A program made the position numbers and the translations under genes. Positions 41,109-49,263 of a stretch of 64,000 nucleotides of DNA are shown here, in pieces (position 1 is the stretch's first letter; each line of letters opens with the position of its first letter). Location of the stretch: assembly GCA_963849695.1 (NCBI GenBank), contig CAWKIT010000032.1, forward strand, positions 1 to 64,000, read 5' to 3'. The DNA is from DASSUW01 sp963849695. Lineage in GTDB: Bacteria; Actinomycetota; Thermoleophilia; Solirubrobacterales; Solirubrobacteraceae. The notes beneath the pieces are model-generated. The model was not told the origin of the DNA and searched no databases. It saw only the letters and a program-made list of their open reading frames with translations.

Positions 41109-42167
41109 ATGAGCACCTACGAGCGCGTCGCCGACCTGCCCCTCACCATCGACGAGTACGCGCTCGAGGGACTCTCGCGCACCGTGTCGAGCGGCTTCGA
41201 GCGCCTCACCACCGTCATCCGCCTGCGTGGAGCCGGCGAGGAGGGCGTCGGCGAGGACGTCACCTACGAGGGCGCGCTCCAGCTCGCCCAGCAGGAGCAC
41301 GGCCCGGTCCTGCCGCTGGCCGGCGAGTGGACCTTCGCCGGCTTCTCGGAGCACCTCGCGGGGCTCGACCTGTTCCCCGCCGGCCCACCCGACCGCGAGG
41401 TCTACCGCAACTACCGCCGCTGGGGCTTCGAGAGCGCGGCGCTCGACCTCGCGCTGCGCCAGGCCGGCACCTCGCTCGCCGACGCGGTGGGCCGCGAGCT
41501 GCGACCGGTCACGTTCGTCGTCTCCTCCCGGCTCGGCGACCCGCCGACGATCGGGCCCGTCACGAGCCGGCTCGAGCGCTATCCGGGCCTGCGCTTCAAG
41601 CTCGACGCGACCCCCGACTGGGGCCAGGACCTGATCGACGGGCTGATCGATACCGGCTCGGTCGACTCGATCGACTTCAAGGGCACCTACAAGGGCACGG
41701 TCGTCGACACCGAGACCGACCCCGCGTTCTACCGCCGGATCGCCGAGGCGTTCCCGGACGCCTGGCTCGAGGACCCCGACCTCGAGACCGAGGAGGCGCG
41801 CGAGGCGCTGGAGCCGTTCAACGACCGCATCACCTGGGACGCCCCGATCCACGCGGTCGACGACATCCTCGCCATGCCCGTGCTGCCGCGCACCGTGAAC
41901 CTCAAGCCTTCGCGCTTCGGCAGCCTCAAGGCGCTGTTCGAGGGCTACGACTTCTGCGCCCAGCGCGGCATGGGCGCGTATGGCGGCGGCCAGTACGAGC
42001 TCGGCCCCGGGCGCGGGCAGATCCAGTATCTCGCCGCGCTCTTCCACGCCGACGCGCCGAACGACATCGCGCCGTCCGGGTACGACGCGCTCGAGCCCGA
42101 GCCCGGCCTGCCCGAGAGCCCGCTCACGCCCGACCCCGAGCCCACCGGATTCCGCCGGCGGTCGTAG
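41109..42167 (+). CDS. Enolase-superfamily protein (muconate cycloisomerase/OSBS-like fold)
   Basis: 352 residues. A capping domain (1-130) is followed by a barrel with RFKLDATPDWGQDLI, SVDSIDFKGTYKG, DAWLEDPDLE, ITWDAPIHAVDDI and TVNLKPSRFGSLKAL. The presumed metal ligands Asp (DFKG), Glu (WLEDP) and Asp (TWDAP) and the final Lys (NLKPS) are in place, but the first catalytic KxK reads KLD, so the general base on that strand is missing. The reaction is therefore unclear. ATG 41109 has a leaderless -10. Not obviously linked to menaquinone genes here. Confidence 0.78.
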   Translation: MSTYERVADLPLTIDEYALEGLSRTVSSGFERLTTVIRLRGAGEEGVGEDVTYEGALQLAQQEHGPVLPLAGEWTFAGFSEHLAGLDLFPAGPPDREVYRNYRRWGFESAALDLALRQAGTSLADAVGRELRPVTFVVSSRLGDPPTIGPVTSRLERYPGLRFKLDATPDWGQDLIDGLIDTGSVDSIDFKGTYKGTVVDTETDPAFYRRIAEAFPDAWLEDPDLETEEAREALEPFNDRITWDAPIHAVDDILAMPVLPRTVNLKPSRFGSLKALFEGYDFCAQRGMGAYGGGQYELGPGRGQIQYLAALFHADAPNDIAPSGYDALEPEPGLPESPLTPDPEPTGFRRRS

Positions 42168-42183
42168 ACTCCGAGGAACAGCC

Positions 42184-42822
42184 ATGCCGCCCAAGCAGCG
42201 TCAGATCAAGATGGAGCAGAAGGGCGCTCTGGCCGCCATGCAGCGGCTCGAGGGCCGCTCCGACGAGGAGCTCGAGGCCGAGACCCGGTTCCGCGCCGCC
42301 GCCCAGGCGATCCTCGGGGCTCGCGCGGCCGAGCGGATGGACGCCAAGCGCTCGCGCGAGCACTTCCGCGCGGCGATCGCCGCCGCCCGCCCGCAGGAGC
42401 GGCTCCAGCTGCGCCGCATGGCCGAGGCCTCACTCGCGCTCGCCGAGCGCCGGGCGGGCGACCTCAAGGTCGCCGCCGCGAAGCTCGGCCAGTCGCCGCC
42501 CTCGGGACGCCAGCTGCTGATGCTGCAGCTGATGGGCTACATCGCGCCCCCGCCCGGCTCCAGCATCGTCCGCCGGATCGGCGGCATCCTGCTGCTGATC
42601 GCGATCATCGTCGCGCTGCTGGCACTCGGCTGGGCCATCGTCCAGCTGGTGGCGCTGCCGTTCGGCGGCATCGGCGCCGGCGTCTCGTTCTTCTGGGGCT
42701 TCCTGCTCGTCGCCGTCGCGCTCGGCGTGCTGGCGCTCGTCGGCCGCCGCCGCCAGAAGAGCGCCCGCGCCCGCGCGGCCGAGCAGCGCGCCGACATGCT
42801 CAGCGGTCGCCGGTCCACCTGA
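42184..42822 (+). CDS. Two-span membrane protein of unknown function
   Basis: 212 residues. A soluble helical N-terminal region (about 1-115, rich in Ala/Arg/Glu with AQAILGARAAERMDAKRSREHFRAA, TPR-like in spacing) precedes two helices (about 128-155 and 163-187) and a basic tail. ATG 42184 has GAGGAA just upstream and TAGACT at 42165-42170. Longer upstream frame is a shadow of the enolase-like gene. No family recognised; the helical repeats suggest protein-protein contact. Confidence 0.75.
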   Translation: MPPKQRQIKMEQKGALAAMQRLEGRSDEELEAETRFRAAAQAILGARAAERMDAKRSREHFRAAIAAARPQERLQLRRMAEASLALAERRAGDLKVAAAKLGQSPPSGRQLLMLQLMGYIAPPPGSSIVRRIGGILLLIAIIVALLALGWAIVQLVALPFGGIGAGVSFFWGFLLVAVALGVLALVGRRRQKSARARAAEQRADMLSGRRST

Positions 42823-42838
42823 CTCACGTTCCGGCGGC

Positions 42839-43315
42839 GTGTCGCGTTCCAGAGACGTGACGCTGCCGCCGTTCTGGATCCTCGTCGAGCGCCACGGCGA
42901 CGAGCTGCTCGCGCACGCGCGGCGACTCGCCGGCGACCAGCACGCCGAGGACGTGGTGCAGGACGCGCTCCTGCGCGCGCTGCGCGCGTATCCGCGGCTG
43001 CGCCACGCCGACCATCTGCGCGCCTGGCTGTACCGGGTCACGACGACCGCCGCCATCGACCTGCACCGTTCGCGCCGCCGCGAGCTGCCGAGCGGCGACC
43101 CGCCGGTCGTCGCCACCCATGACACCTACGACGAGGGCACGTTCGAGGCGCTGATCGCGCCGCTGCCCGACGGGGCGCGCACCGCGCTGCGGCTGCGCTT
43201 CGTCGACGACCTCGACTACGCCGGCATCGCCGACCGGCTCGGCATCTCGACCGACGCCGCCCGCCAGCGCGTGTCCACCGCCGTCCGCACCCTGCGAGAG
43301 AGAGCCGCCGCATGA
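42839..43315 (+). CDS. ECF-type sigma-70 family RNA polymerase sigma factor
   Basis: 158 residues (152 if begun at GTG 42857). Sigma region 2: VERHGDELLAHARRLAGDQHAEDVVQDALLRALRAYPRLRHADHLRAWLYRVTTTAAIDLHR; region 4: LPDGARTALRLRFVDDLDYAGIADRLGISTDAARQRVSTAVRTLRERA. No anti-sigma gene is adjacent. Its stop overlaps the ogt start (ATGA), so sigma factor and DNA-alkyl repair protein are made together. The start is uncertain because neither GTG has a clear binding site or -10. Confidence 0.9.
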   Translation: MSRSRDVTLPPFWILVERHGDELLAHARRLAGDQHAEDVVQDALLRALRAYPRLRHADHLRAWLYRVTTTAAIDLHRSRRRELPSGDPPVVATHDTYDEGTFEALIAPLPDGARTALRLRFVDDLDYAGIADRLGISTDAARQRVSTAVRTLRERAAA

Positions 43316-43887
43316 CTCCGCTTCCCGACGCCCTGCTCGAGTCCGTCGCCGCCGCCGCCGTGCGCGAGGGCCTCGTCGATGCCGTCTTCACCCGCCTGCC
43401 CACGCCGATCGGCACCCTGCTCGTCGTCCAGGGCTCCCGCGGCGTGGCCCGCGTCGCCTTCCCGGAGGAGCCGGAGGATCGCGTGCTGGCCGAGGTCGCG
43501 TCGCACCTCGGCCCGCGGATCGTGGCCTCCGACCGCGAGCTGTCCCCCACCCGCGACACGCTCGAGGCGTACTTCGCCGGCGAGGGCGACCCGCACGGGC
43601 TGCCGGTCGACCTCTCGCTCGTCTCCGCGCCGTTCCGCCGCGCGGTGCTGGACACGCTGCACGAGGAGGTCGGCCGCGGCGAGGTCGTCAGCTACGGGTC
43701 GCTGGCCCGCCTGGCCGGCAACCCCCGCGCCTTCCGCGCCGCAGCGACCGCCTGCGCCCGCAACCCGGTCCCGATCCTCGTGCCCTGCCACCGCGTCCTC
43801 CCGGCGAGCGGCGGGATCGGCGACTACGGCGGCGGCCCGGCGCGCAAGCGCGCGCTGCTCGAGCTCGAGGGCGTCAGCCCTCGGTGA
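43312..43887 (+). CDS. ogt: Methylated-DNA-protein-cysteine methyltransferase (Ogt/AGT)
   Basis: 191 residues. The active site LVPCHRVLPASGGIGDYGGGPARKRALLELEG carries the acceptor Cys in PCHRV; the helix-turn-helix segment GEVVSYGSLARLAGNPRAFRAAATACARNP is complete. It transfers the alkyl group of O6-alkylguanine to itself and is consumed. Translationally coupled to the ECF sigma factor. Its 3' end overlaps the convergent cyclophilin gene by 14 bases. Confidence 0.95.
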   Translation: MTPLPDALLESVAAAAVREGLVDAVFTRLPTPIGTLLVVQGSRGVARVAFPEEPEDRVLAEVASHLGPRIVASDRELSPTRDTLEAYFAGEGDPHGLPVDLSLVSAPFRRAVLDTLHEEVGRGEVVSYGSLARLAGNPRAFRAAATACARNPVPILVPCHRVLPASGGIGDYGGGPARKRALLELEGVSPR

Positions 43888-44551
43888 CCTTGACCGACTG
43901 GATGACGACCGGCTCGACCGGCTGCTCGGTCGCGGGATCGATCTCCGTCACGCCGATCTTGTCGACGACGTCCTGGCCGCCGGTCACCTTGCCGAGGAGC
44001 GCGTAGTCGGGCGGGAGCTGCGCGTCCTCGGCGGTGACGACGAAGAACTGGCTGCCCGAGGTCCCGGCGGGCTCGGTGCCGGTCTTCGCCATCGCCACCA
44101 CGCCCTTCGTGTACACGAGGTCCTGCGGCGGCGCCTCGACCACCGAGTAGCCGGGGCCGCCGGTGCCGTCGCCCTTCGGGTCGCCGCCCTGGATCACGAA
44201 CCCCGCCACGATGCGGTGGAACGTGGTGCCGTCGTAGAAGCCCTTCTCGGCGAGCGACTGGAACGAGCCGCCGGTCTTCGGCGCGCGCTTGGCGTCGAGC
44301 GTGATCTCGAAGTCGCCGCAGTTGGTCGCCACGGTGGCGACGTAGGTCTTGGCCGGGTCGAGCGTGGCCTTCGGCTTGGCCAGCTTGCCCTCGCCCTTGG
44401 GCTGGGGCGCCTCGGCGGCCTCGCAGCCGGCCGGGGCGGCCTCCTCCGTCGGCGCCGGCGTGGCGGCCGCCTCGCCGCCGCCGTCGTCGTCCTCGCCGCA
44501 CGCCGCGACCAGCAGCGCGCACGCCAGGCAGAGGATCAGGACCCGGAGCAT
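43874..44551 (-). CDS. Exported cyclophilin-type peptidyl-prolyl isomerase (lipoprotein)
   Basis: 225 residues. Lipoprotein signal with lipobox VAAC at about residue 18, an acidic/Ala-Pro linker, then a cyclophilin domain (about 70-225): FEITLDAKRAPKTGGSFQSL, FYDGTTFHRIVAGFVIQGGDPKGDGTGGPGY, VAMAKTGTEPAGTSGSQFFVV, YALLGKVTGG. Catalytic Arg (FHRI) and Phe are kept. Assists folding of exported proteins. ATG 44551 is 8 nt after minus-strand TATCAT; the longer frame upstream is a shadow of the HAD gene. Confidence 0.93.
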   Translation of the reverse strand: MLRVLILCLACALLVAACGEDDDGGGEAAATPAPTEEAAPAGCEAAEAPQPKGEGKLAKPKATLDPAKTYVATVATNCGDFEITLDAKRAPKTGGSFQSLAEKGFYDGTTFHRIVAGFVIQGGDPKGDGTGGPGYSVVEAPPQDLVYTKGVVAMAKTGTEPAGTSGSQFFVVTAEDAQLPPDYALLGKVTGGQDVVDKIGVTEIDPATEQPVEPVVIQSVKVTEG

Positions 44552-44559
44552 GGGCGGCG

Positions 44560-44569
44560 ATGATAGACA
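44560..44569. promoter_or_regulatory. Divergent promoter with overlapping -10 elements
   Basis: ATGATAGACA holds a minus-strand TATCAT (44560-44565, 8 nt from the cyclophilin ATG) and a plus-strand TAGACA (44564-44569, 6 nt from the HAD GTG 44576). The two hexamers share two bases, so only one polymerase can open this DNA at a time. Confidence 0.5.
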
Positions 44570-44575
44570 CGGCGG

Positions 44576-45385
44576 GTGCTCGTCTCGCCACGCATCCGCC
44601 GCTACGACCACGTACTGCTCGACCTCGACGGGTGCGTGTGGGTCGGCGACGAGCCGTGCGACGGCGCGGTCGAGGCGGTCGCCGCGCTGCGCGACGCGGG
44701 CACCTCGGTGCTGTTCCTCACCAACGACGTCCGCCACGCACCGGAGGAGTTCGTGCGCAAGCTGTGGCGGCTCGGCTTCCACGCCTCGCTGGGCGAGGTG
44801 GTCACCGCCGGCGCCGCGCTCCAGTTCCAGCTCGCGGGGAGCGAGCGCGGGTCGGCGTTCGTGGTCGGCTCGCAGGCGCTGATCGACCATGTCGCGGCCG
44901 CCGGGATGCGGATCCTCAACCGCACGCCGTTCGCGACGCGAGCCGATCTCGTGGTGGTCGGCGCCCACGAAGGCTTCGACTACGCCGAGCTGCGGACCGC
45001 GACGCAGGCGGTCGTGCGCGGCGCCGAGCTGATCGGCGCCACGCGCGACGCCACGTTCCCGATGCCCGACGGGCCGTGGCCGGGCACAGGCGCCGCGCTG
45101 GCGGCGGTCGAGGCCGCGACGGGCCGCCGCGCCGGGCTCGTGGTCGGCAAGCCCGAGCCTGCGATGTACGAGGCGGCGCGCGACCGCCTCGGCCCCGGCC
45201 GCATCCTCGCGGTCGGCGACCTGCTCGAGGTGGATGTGGCGGGTGCGCGCCGCGCCGGGCTCGACTCGGCGCTGGTGCTCACGGGCGGGACTTCCCGCGA
45301 GGAGGCCGATGCGGCCGACCCGCGGCCGACCTACGTGGCCGAGTCGCTCGGCGCGCTGGTGGAGGGACGAACTTCGGCTGGGTAA
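44576..45385 (+). CDS. HAD superfamily IIA hydrolase (NagD/phosphoglycolate-phosphatase-like)
   Basis: 269 residues. Motif I LLDLDGCVWVGD with the nucleophile Asp, motif II FLTNDVRH, C2 cap, motif III Lys in VVGKPEPAMYEAARDRLG, motif IV AVGDLLEVDVAGARRAGLDSALVLTGG. Dephosphorylates small phosphate esters; substrate unknown. GTG 44576. Its last codons (ending TSAG, TAA at 45383-45385) lie inside the left arm of the second inverted-repeat element. Confidence 0.92.
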   Translation: MLVSPRIRRYDHVLLDLDGCVWVGDEPCDGAVEAVAALRDAGTSVLFLTNDVRHAPEEFVRKLWRLGFHASLGEVVTAGAALQFQLAGSERGSAFVVGSQALIDHVAAAGMRILNRTPFATRADLVVVGAHEGFDYAELRTATQAVVRGAELIGATRDATFPMPDGPWPGTGAALAAVEAATGRRAGLVVGKPEPAMYEAARDRLGPGRILAVGDLLEVDVAGARRAGLDSALVLTGGTSREEADAADPRPTYVAESLGALVEGRTSAG

Positions 45386-45530
45386 GGAAGTGGGAAGCCA
45401 ACCGCGCGGCTGGATCCGGGCGTTTTCGGTGATCGCCGCGAACCACATGCGGTTACACCCGGTTTCCGGGGCCTAACGCATGTGGTTCGGGCACGCCGGC
45501 CCAACTGCACCTTCCTTACCTGCCGCAGTT
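45370..45530. repeat. Inverted-repeat element, copy 2
   Basis: The left arm AACTTCGGCTGGGTAAGGAAG (split; 45370-45390) and right arm (45511-45530, inverted) share the arm pattern of copy 1 at 34898-35094, and the following GGGAAGCCAACCGCGCGG also matches. The interior differs: a perfect 13-bp stem CGAACCACATGCG (45439-45451 with 45477-45489) encloses CCCGG-TTT-CCGGG. The right end of both copies is followed by GACGTTCG. The rest of 45386-45582 holds the promoter of the lipid kinase. Confidence 0.7.
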
Positions 45531-45566
45531 GACGTTCGCCCGCGCGACCGAGCGAAGCCGCGCGGC

Positions 45567-45572
45567 TAGCCT
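45567..45572 (+). promoter_or_regulatory. -10 element (TAGCCT) for the lipid kinase operon
   Basis: TAGCCT, 10 nt before ATG 45583, start of the kinase-murT-methyltransferase-gatD operon. Confidence 0.45.
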
Positions 45573-45582
45573 GCTCGCTCGC

Positions 45583-46455
45583 ATGGACCGACCCGTCCGC
45601 CTGATCGTCAACCCCTCCGCCGGCGCCGGCCGCGCCGCCAAGCTGCTGCCCAACGTCGAGGCGGCGCTGCGCTCGCACGGCATCGCCTTCCGCGTCGATC
45701 GCACAACCTCGCTCGAGCATGCGCGCGAGCTCGCCCGCGAGGCGCTCGCGGCCGGCGAGCTCGCCGCGGCGATGGGCGGCGACGGGCTCGTCGGAGCGGT
45801 CGCCGGGGAGTTCAAGGGCGCGGACGCCGTGATGGCGCTGCTGCCCGGCGGCCGCGGCAACGATCTCGCCCGCAAGCTCGGGATCGGCCACGACCCGGTG
45901 GCCGCGGTCGACGTCCTCGCGGCGGGACGCGAGCGGCGGATCGACGTCGCCGAGGCCGGCGGCCGCACCTACGTCGGCATCCTCAGCGCGGGCTTCGACT
46001 CGCGGGTGAACGACATCGCCAACGGGACGCGGCTGCCGCTCGGGACGCTGGTCTACGCCTACGGCGCGCTGCGCGCGCTGGCGAGCTGGAAGCCGGCTCG
46101 CTGGGAGGTCGCGATCGACGGCGCCGAGCACTCGTTCACGGGCTACGCCGTGGCGGTCTCCAACTCGGGAGTGTTCGGCGGCGGCATGTGGCTGGTCCCG
46201 GACGCCCGGCTCGACGACGGCCTGCTCGACGTCGCCTTCACCGAGGACCGGCCGCGGGCCGGGTATCTGCGCGGGCTGACCAAGGTGTTCAAGGGCGAGC
46301 ACGTGCGCGAGCCCGGTTTCCGGATCCTGCACGGGCGCGAGGTCACCTTCCGCGCCGACCGCGCGTTCACCGCCTATGCCGACGGCGACCCGATCGGCGA
46401 GCTGCCCGCCACCGTCAGGGTGGTGGCCGGCGCCCTGCGGGTGATCGTCCCGTGA
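45583..46455 (+). CDS. Diacylglycerol kinase-family lipid kinase
   Basis: 290 residues. VRLIVNPSAGAGRAAKLLPNVEAAL, GGDGLVGAVAGEF (family GGDGT-type nucleotide loop with Leu-Val instead of Thr-Val) and LLPGGRGNDLARKLGI, then a C-terminal beta-sandwich with FGGGMWLVPDARLDDGLLDVAF. These enzymes phosphorylate diacylglycerol or related lipids. ATG 45583 with a leaderless -10 is preferred over the longer frame. The stop overlaps murT (GTGA), tying lipid phosphorylation to the wall-modification genes that follow. Confidence 0.9.
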   Translation: MDRPVRLIVNPSAGAGRAAKLLPNVEAALRSHGIAFRVDRTTSLEHARELAREALAAGELAAAMGGDGLVGAVAGEFKGADAVMALLPGGRGNDLARKLGIGHDPVAAVDVLAAGRERRIDVAEAGGRTYVGILSAGFDSRVNDIANGTRLPLGTLVYAYGALRALASWKPARWEVAIDGAEHSFTGYAVAVSNSGVFGGGMWLVPDARLDDGLLDVAFTEDRPRAGYLRGLTKVFKGEHVREPGFRILHGREVTFRADRAFTAYADGDPIGELPATVRVVAGALRVIVP

Positions 46456-47795
46456 GGCTGACGGCCGGGCTGCTCGCCGCGCGCGCCACCGGCGCCGCCG
46501 CGCGGCTCGCCGGGCGCGGCGGCACCTCGCTGCCCGGCAAGGTGCTCATGCTCGCCGAGCCGCGCGCGATCGCGCGGCTGGCGGCGCGGCTGCCGCGCGG
46601 CAGCGTGGTGATCTCCGCCACCAACGGCAAGACCACGACGGCGGCGATGGTGGCGAGCATCCTCGGCCGCACCGGCTCGCGCCTCGTCCACAACCACGCC
46701 GGCGCCAACATGGCCGGCGGCGTGGCCGCCGCACTGGCCGCCAACCGGGGCGACATGGGGCTGTTCGAGGTCGACGAGTTCTGGCTCGGCCCGGTCGCCT
46801 CCGAGCTCGCGCCGCGCGCCGTGCTGCTCGGCAACCTGTTCCGCGACCAGCTCGACCGCTACGGCGAGCTCGAGATCATCGCCGACCGCTGGGCCGAGAT
46901 CGTGGCCGGGCTGCCGGAGTCGACCGCGCTCGTGCTCAACGCCGACGACCCGCTGGTCGCCGACCTCGGCCGCCACCGCGACGCCCTCTACTTCGGCGTC
47001 GAGGACGACGCGCTCGCGCTCCCCGAGCTCCAGCACGCGTCCGACTCCAAGCACTGCCGTCGCTGCGGCCACGCCTACGCCTACGAGGCCGCCTACCTCG
47101 CCCACCTCGGCCGCTACGCGTGCCCGAACTGCGGCGCCCGACGGCCCCGGCCCCAGATCACCGCCTCGGCGGTCGAGCTGCGCGGGATCCGCTCGGCCGC
47201 CTTCACGCTCACCGCGCCCGAGGGCACGCAGCGGATCGAGATCCCGCTGCCGGGGCTCTACAACGTCTACAACGCGCTGGCAGCGGCCGCGCTGTGCCTG
47301 CGGCTCGGCGTAGCGCTCGACGACGTCGCGGCCGGGCTGACGGCGGTCGAGCCGGCCTTCGGCCGGGCGGAGACCATCCAGCTCGGCGGCCGCCCGACCT
47401 CGATCCTGCTGGTCAAGAACCCGGCGGGCGCGAACGAGGTGCTGCGCACGCTCGCGCTCGAGGGCACCGAGCTCGACCTGTTCGGGGTGCTCAACGACCG
47501 CACCGCCGACGGCCGCGACGTCTCGTGGGTGTGGGACGCGGACTGGGAGATCGTCGCTCCCCGCGTGCGCCGGCTCACCTGCTCCGGCACGCGCGCGGCC
47601 GAGCTGGCGCTGCGGCTCAAGTACGCCGGCGTCGAATCCGGGCGACTCGAAGTGGTCGAGGATCTCGAGCACGGGCTCGACCGCGCGCTCGCGGCCGGCG
47701 ACGGGCCGCTGTACGCGCTGCCGACCTATACCGCCCTGCTGGAGCTGCGCGACCTGCTGGCCCGCCGCGGCCAAGCGGAGGAGTACTGGCGGTGA
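46452..47795 (+). CDS. murT: Lipid II isoglutaminyl synthase, MurT subunit
   Basis: 447 residues. Mur-ligase ATP motif ISATNGKTTTAAMVA, EVDEFWLGP, GNLFRDQLDRYGE, and an inserted four-Cys zinc ribbon (CRRCGHAY ... CPNCGA, about 197-232) that is diagnostic for MurT, followed by a DUF1727 C-terminal domain. With GatD it amidates D-glutamate in lipid II, using ammonia from glutamine. GTG 46452 overlaps the kinase stop. Its partner gatD is not directly next; a methyltransferase gene stands between them. Confidence 0.95.
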   Translation: MRLTAGLLAARATGAAARLAGRGGTSLPGKVLMLAEPRAIARLAARLPRGSVVISATNGKTTTAAMVASILGRTGSRLVHNHAGANMAGGVAAALAANRGDMGLFEVDEFWLGPVASELAPRAVLLGNLFRDQLDRYGELEIIADRWAEIVAGLPESTALVLNADDPLVADLGRHRDALYFGVEDDALALPELQHASDSKHCRRCGHAYAYEAAYLAHLGRYACPNCGARRPRPQITASAVELRGIRSAAFTLTAPEGTQRIEIPLPGLYNVYNALAAAALCLRLGVALDDVAAGLTAVEPAFGRAETIQLGGRPTSILLVKNPAGANEVLRTLALEGTELDLFGVLNDRTADGRDVSWVWDADWEIVAPRVRRLTCSGTRAAELALRLKYAGVESGRLEVVEDLEHGLDRALAAGDGPLYALPTYTALLELRDLLARRGQAEEYWR

Positions 47796-48499
47796 ACGCC
47801 CACGTGATCTGGCACGACGTCGAATGCGGCCACTACCGGGCCGACCTGCCGCTGTGGCGCGAGCTCGCGGACGAGGCGGGCGGGCCGGTGCTCGACGTCG
47901 GCGCGGGCACCGGCCGCGTGGCGCTCGAGCTCGCGCGCGCCGGGCACGAGGTCACGGCGCTCGACATCGACGCCGAGCTGCTCGCCGTCCTGCGCGAGCG
48001 GGCCGGCGCGCTGCCGGTGCACACCCTCGTCGCCGACGCCGCCGGCTTCGACGCCGGCGAGGCCGCGTTCGCGCTCGTCGCGGTGCCGATGCAGACGATC
48101 CAGCTGCTCGACGACCGGCGCGGGTTCTTCGCCTCCGCCCGCCGCGCGGTCGCGCCCGGCGGCCTGGTGGCGCTGGCGATCGCGGAGATGCTCGAGCGGT
48201 TCGGCGACGACGTCGAGCTGCCGGACGCCGACGCCGCCGAGGTCGACGGCTGGCGCTTCGAGTCACAGCCCACCGCGGTGCGCGACGTGAGCGGCGGCAA
48301 CCGGATCGAGCGGCTCCGGTACACGACCGCGCCCGGCGGCCGGCGCACCGCCGAGCCGAACGCGATCACGCTCGCCGCGGTGACCGTCGAGGGACTGCAC
48401 GCCGAGGGCGCCGCCGCCGGCCTCGAGCCCGCCGGCGCCCGCCACGTGGCCGCGACCGCCGACCACGTCGGCTCCGAGGTGGTGCTGCTGCGTGGCTGA
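47792..48499 (+). CDS. Class I SAM-dependent methyltransferase between murT and gatD
   Basis: 235 residues. SAM-binding motif I VLDVGAGTGRVALELARAGHEVTALDIDAELL, motif II DAAGFDAGEAAFALVAVPMQTIQLL, motif III VAPGGLVALAIAEM. Its GTG 47792 overlaps the murT stop and its end overlaps gatD by eight bases, so all three are translated in step. The target is unknown; the placement suggests it modifies a lipid II precursor, lipid or the MurT/GatD complex, which is inference only. Confidence 0.85.
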   Translation: MNAHVIWHDVECGHYRADLPLWRELADEAGGPVLDVGAGTGRVALELARAGHEVTALDIDAELLAVLRERAGALPVHTLVADAAGFDAGEAAFALVAVPMQTIQLLDDRRGFFASARRAVAPGGLVALAIAEMLERFGDDVELPDADAAEVDGWRFESQPTAVRDVSGGNRIERLRYTTAPGGRRTAEPNAITLAAVTVEGLHAEGAAAGLEPAGARHVAATADHVGSEVVLLRG

Positions 48500-49226
48500 C
48501 CGGACGCTGCGGGTCGGCGCGCTCTATCCCGACCTGCTCAACATCTACGCCGACCGCGGCAACCTGCTGCTGCTCGAGCGCCGCTGCGCCTGGCGCGGGA
48601 TCGGGTTCGAGCTGCGCGGCATCGGCCTCGGCGAGGCGCTCGACCCCGACGCCCACGACCTGCTCTACATCGGCGGCGGGCAGGACCGCGACCAGGCGCT
48701 GTGCGCGCGCGACATGGCCGAGACCAAGCGCGAGGCGCTGCACGCGGCGGCCGACCGGGGCGCCGTGGTGTTCGCGGTCTGCGGCGGCTACCAGTTGCTC
48801 GGCCACGGCTACGACATGGGCGGCGAGCGACTCCCGGGCGTCGGCCTCGTCGACCTCGAGACCGTGCGCGAGGACGGCCCGCGGCTGATCGGCAACGTCG
48901 CGATCGAGCTCGGGGACGGCCGGGTGCTGGCCGGCTTCGAGAACCACGGGGGCCGGACGCGGCTGGGACCGGGCGCCGAGCCGCTCGGGCGCGTGCTGCG
49001 CGGCCATGGCAACGACGGCCGCTCGGGCTTCGAGGGCGTGCGCGGCGGGCGGCACGGCACCGTGGTGGGCACCTATCTCCACGGTCCGCTGCTTCCCAAG
49101 AACGCCCACTTCGCCGATTGGCTGACCGCCACGGCTCTGGGCCTCGCTCCCGCCCAGCTCGAGCCGCTCGAGGACGCGCTCGAGGCCGCGGCGCATGCCG
49201 CCGCGCGGCGGGCCGCCGGGCTCTGA
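48492..49226 (+). CDS. gatD: Lipid II isoglutaminyl synthase, GatD glutaminase subunit
   Basis: 244 residues. Class I glutamine amidotransferase of the CobB/CobQ type: nucleophile Cys in VFAVCGGYQLLGHGY, catalytic His in TYLHGPLLPKN, and LYPDLLNIYADRGNLLLLERR at the N-terminus as in GatD. It frees ammonia from glutamine and channels it to MurT. GTG 48492 lies eight bases inside the methyltransferase end. Ends the operon; a 37-base gap with a new promoter follows. Confidence 0.95.
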   Translation: MADRTLRVGALYPDLLNIYADRGNLLLLERRCAWRGIGFELRGIGLGEALDPDAHDLLYIGGGQDRDQALCARDMAETKREALHAAADRGAVVFAVCGGYQLLGHGYDMGGERLPGVGLVDLETVREDGPRLIGNVAIELGDGRVLAGFENHGGRTRLGPGAEPLGRVLRGHGNDGRSGFEGVRGGRHGTVVGTYLHGPLLPKNAHFADWLTATALGLAPAQLEPLEDALEAAAHAAARRAAGL

Positions 49227-49230
49227 TCGG

Positions 49231-49263
49231 TACCATCCGGCGCGCTCCCCCAGGGGCTTCCTT
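49231..49263 (+). promoter_or_regulatory. Promoter and leader of the osmoprotectant transporter operon
   Basis: TACCAT at 49231-49236, then a short leader with CAGGGG at 49251-49256 about 8 nt before GTG 49264. A leadered mRNA, unlike most neighbours. Confidence 0.4.

Noticed and set aside
34898..45530. The inverted-repeat elements as integron attC sites
   Set aside because: The ends do not match the attC core pattern (GTTRRRY/RYYYAAC), no integrase gene is nearby, and they do not follow cassette-like single genes.
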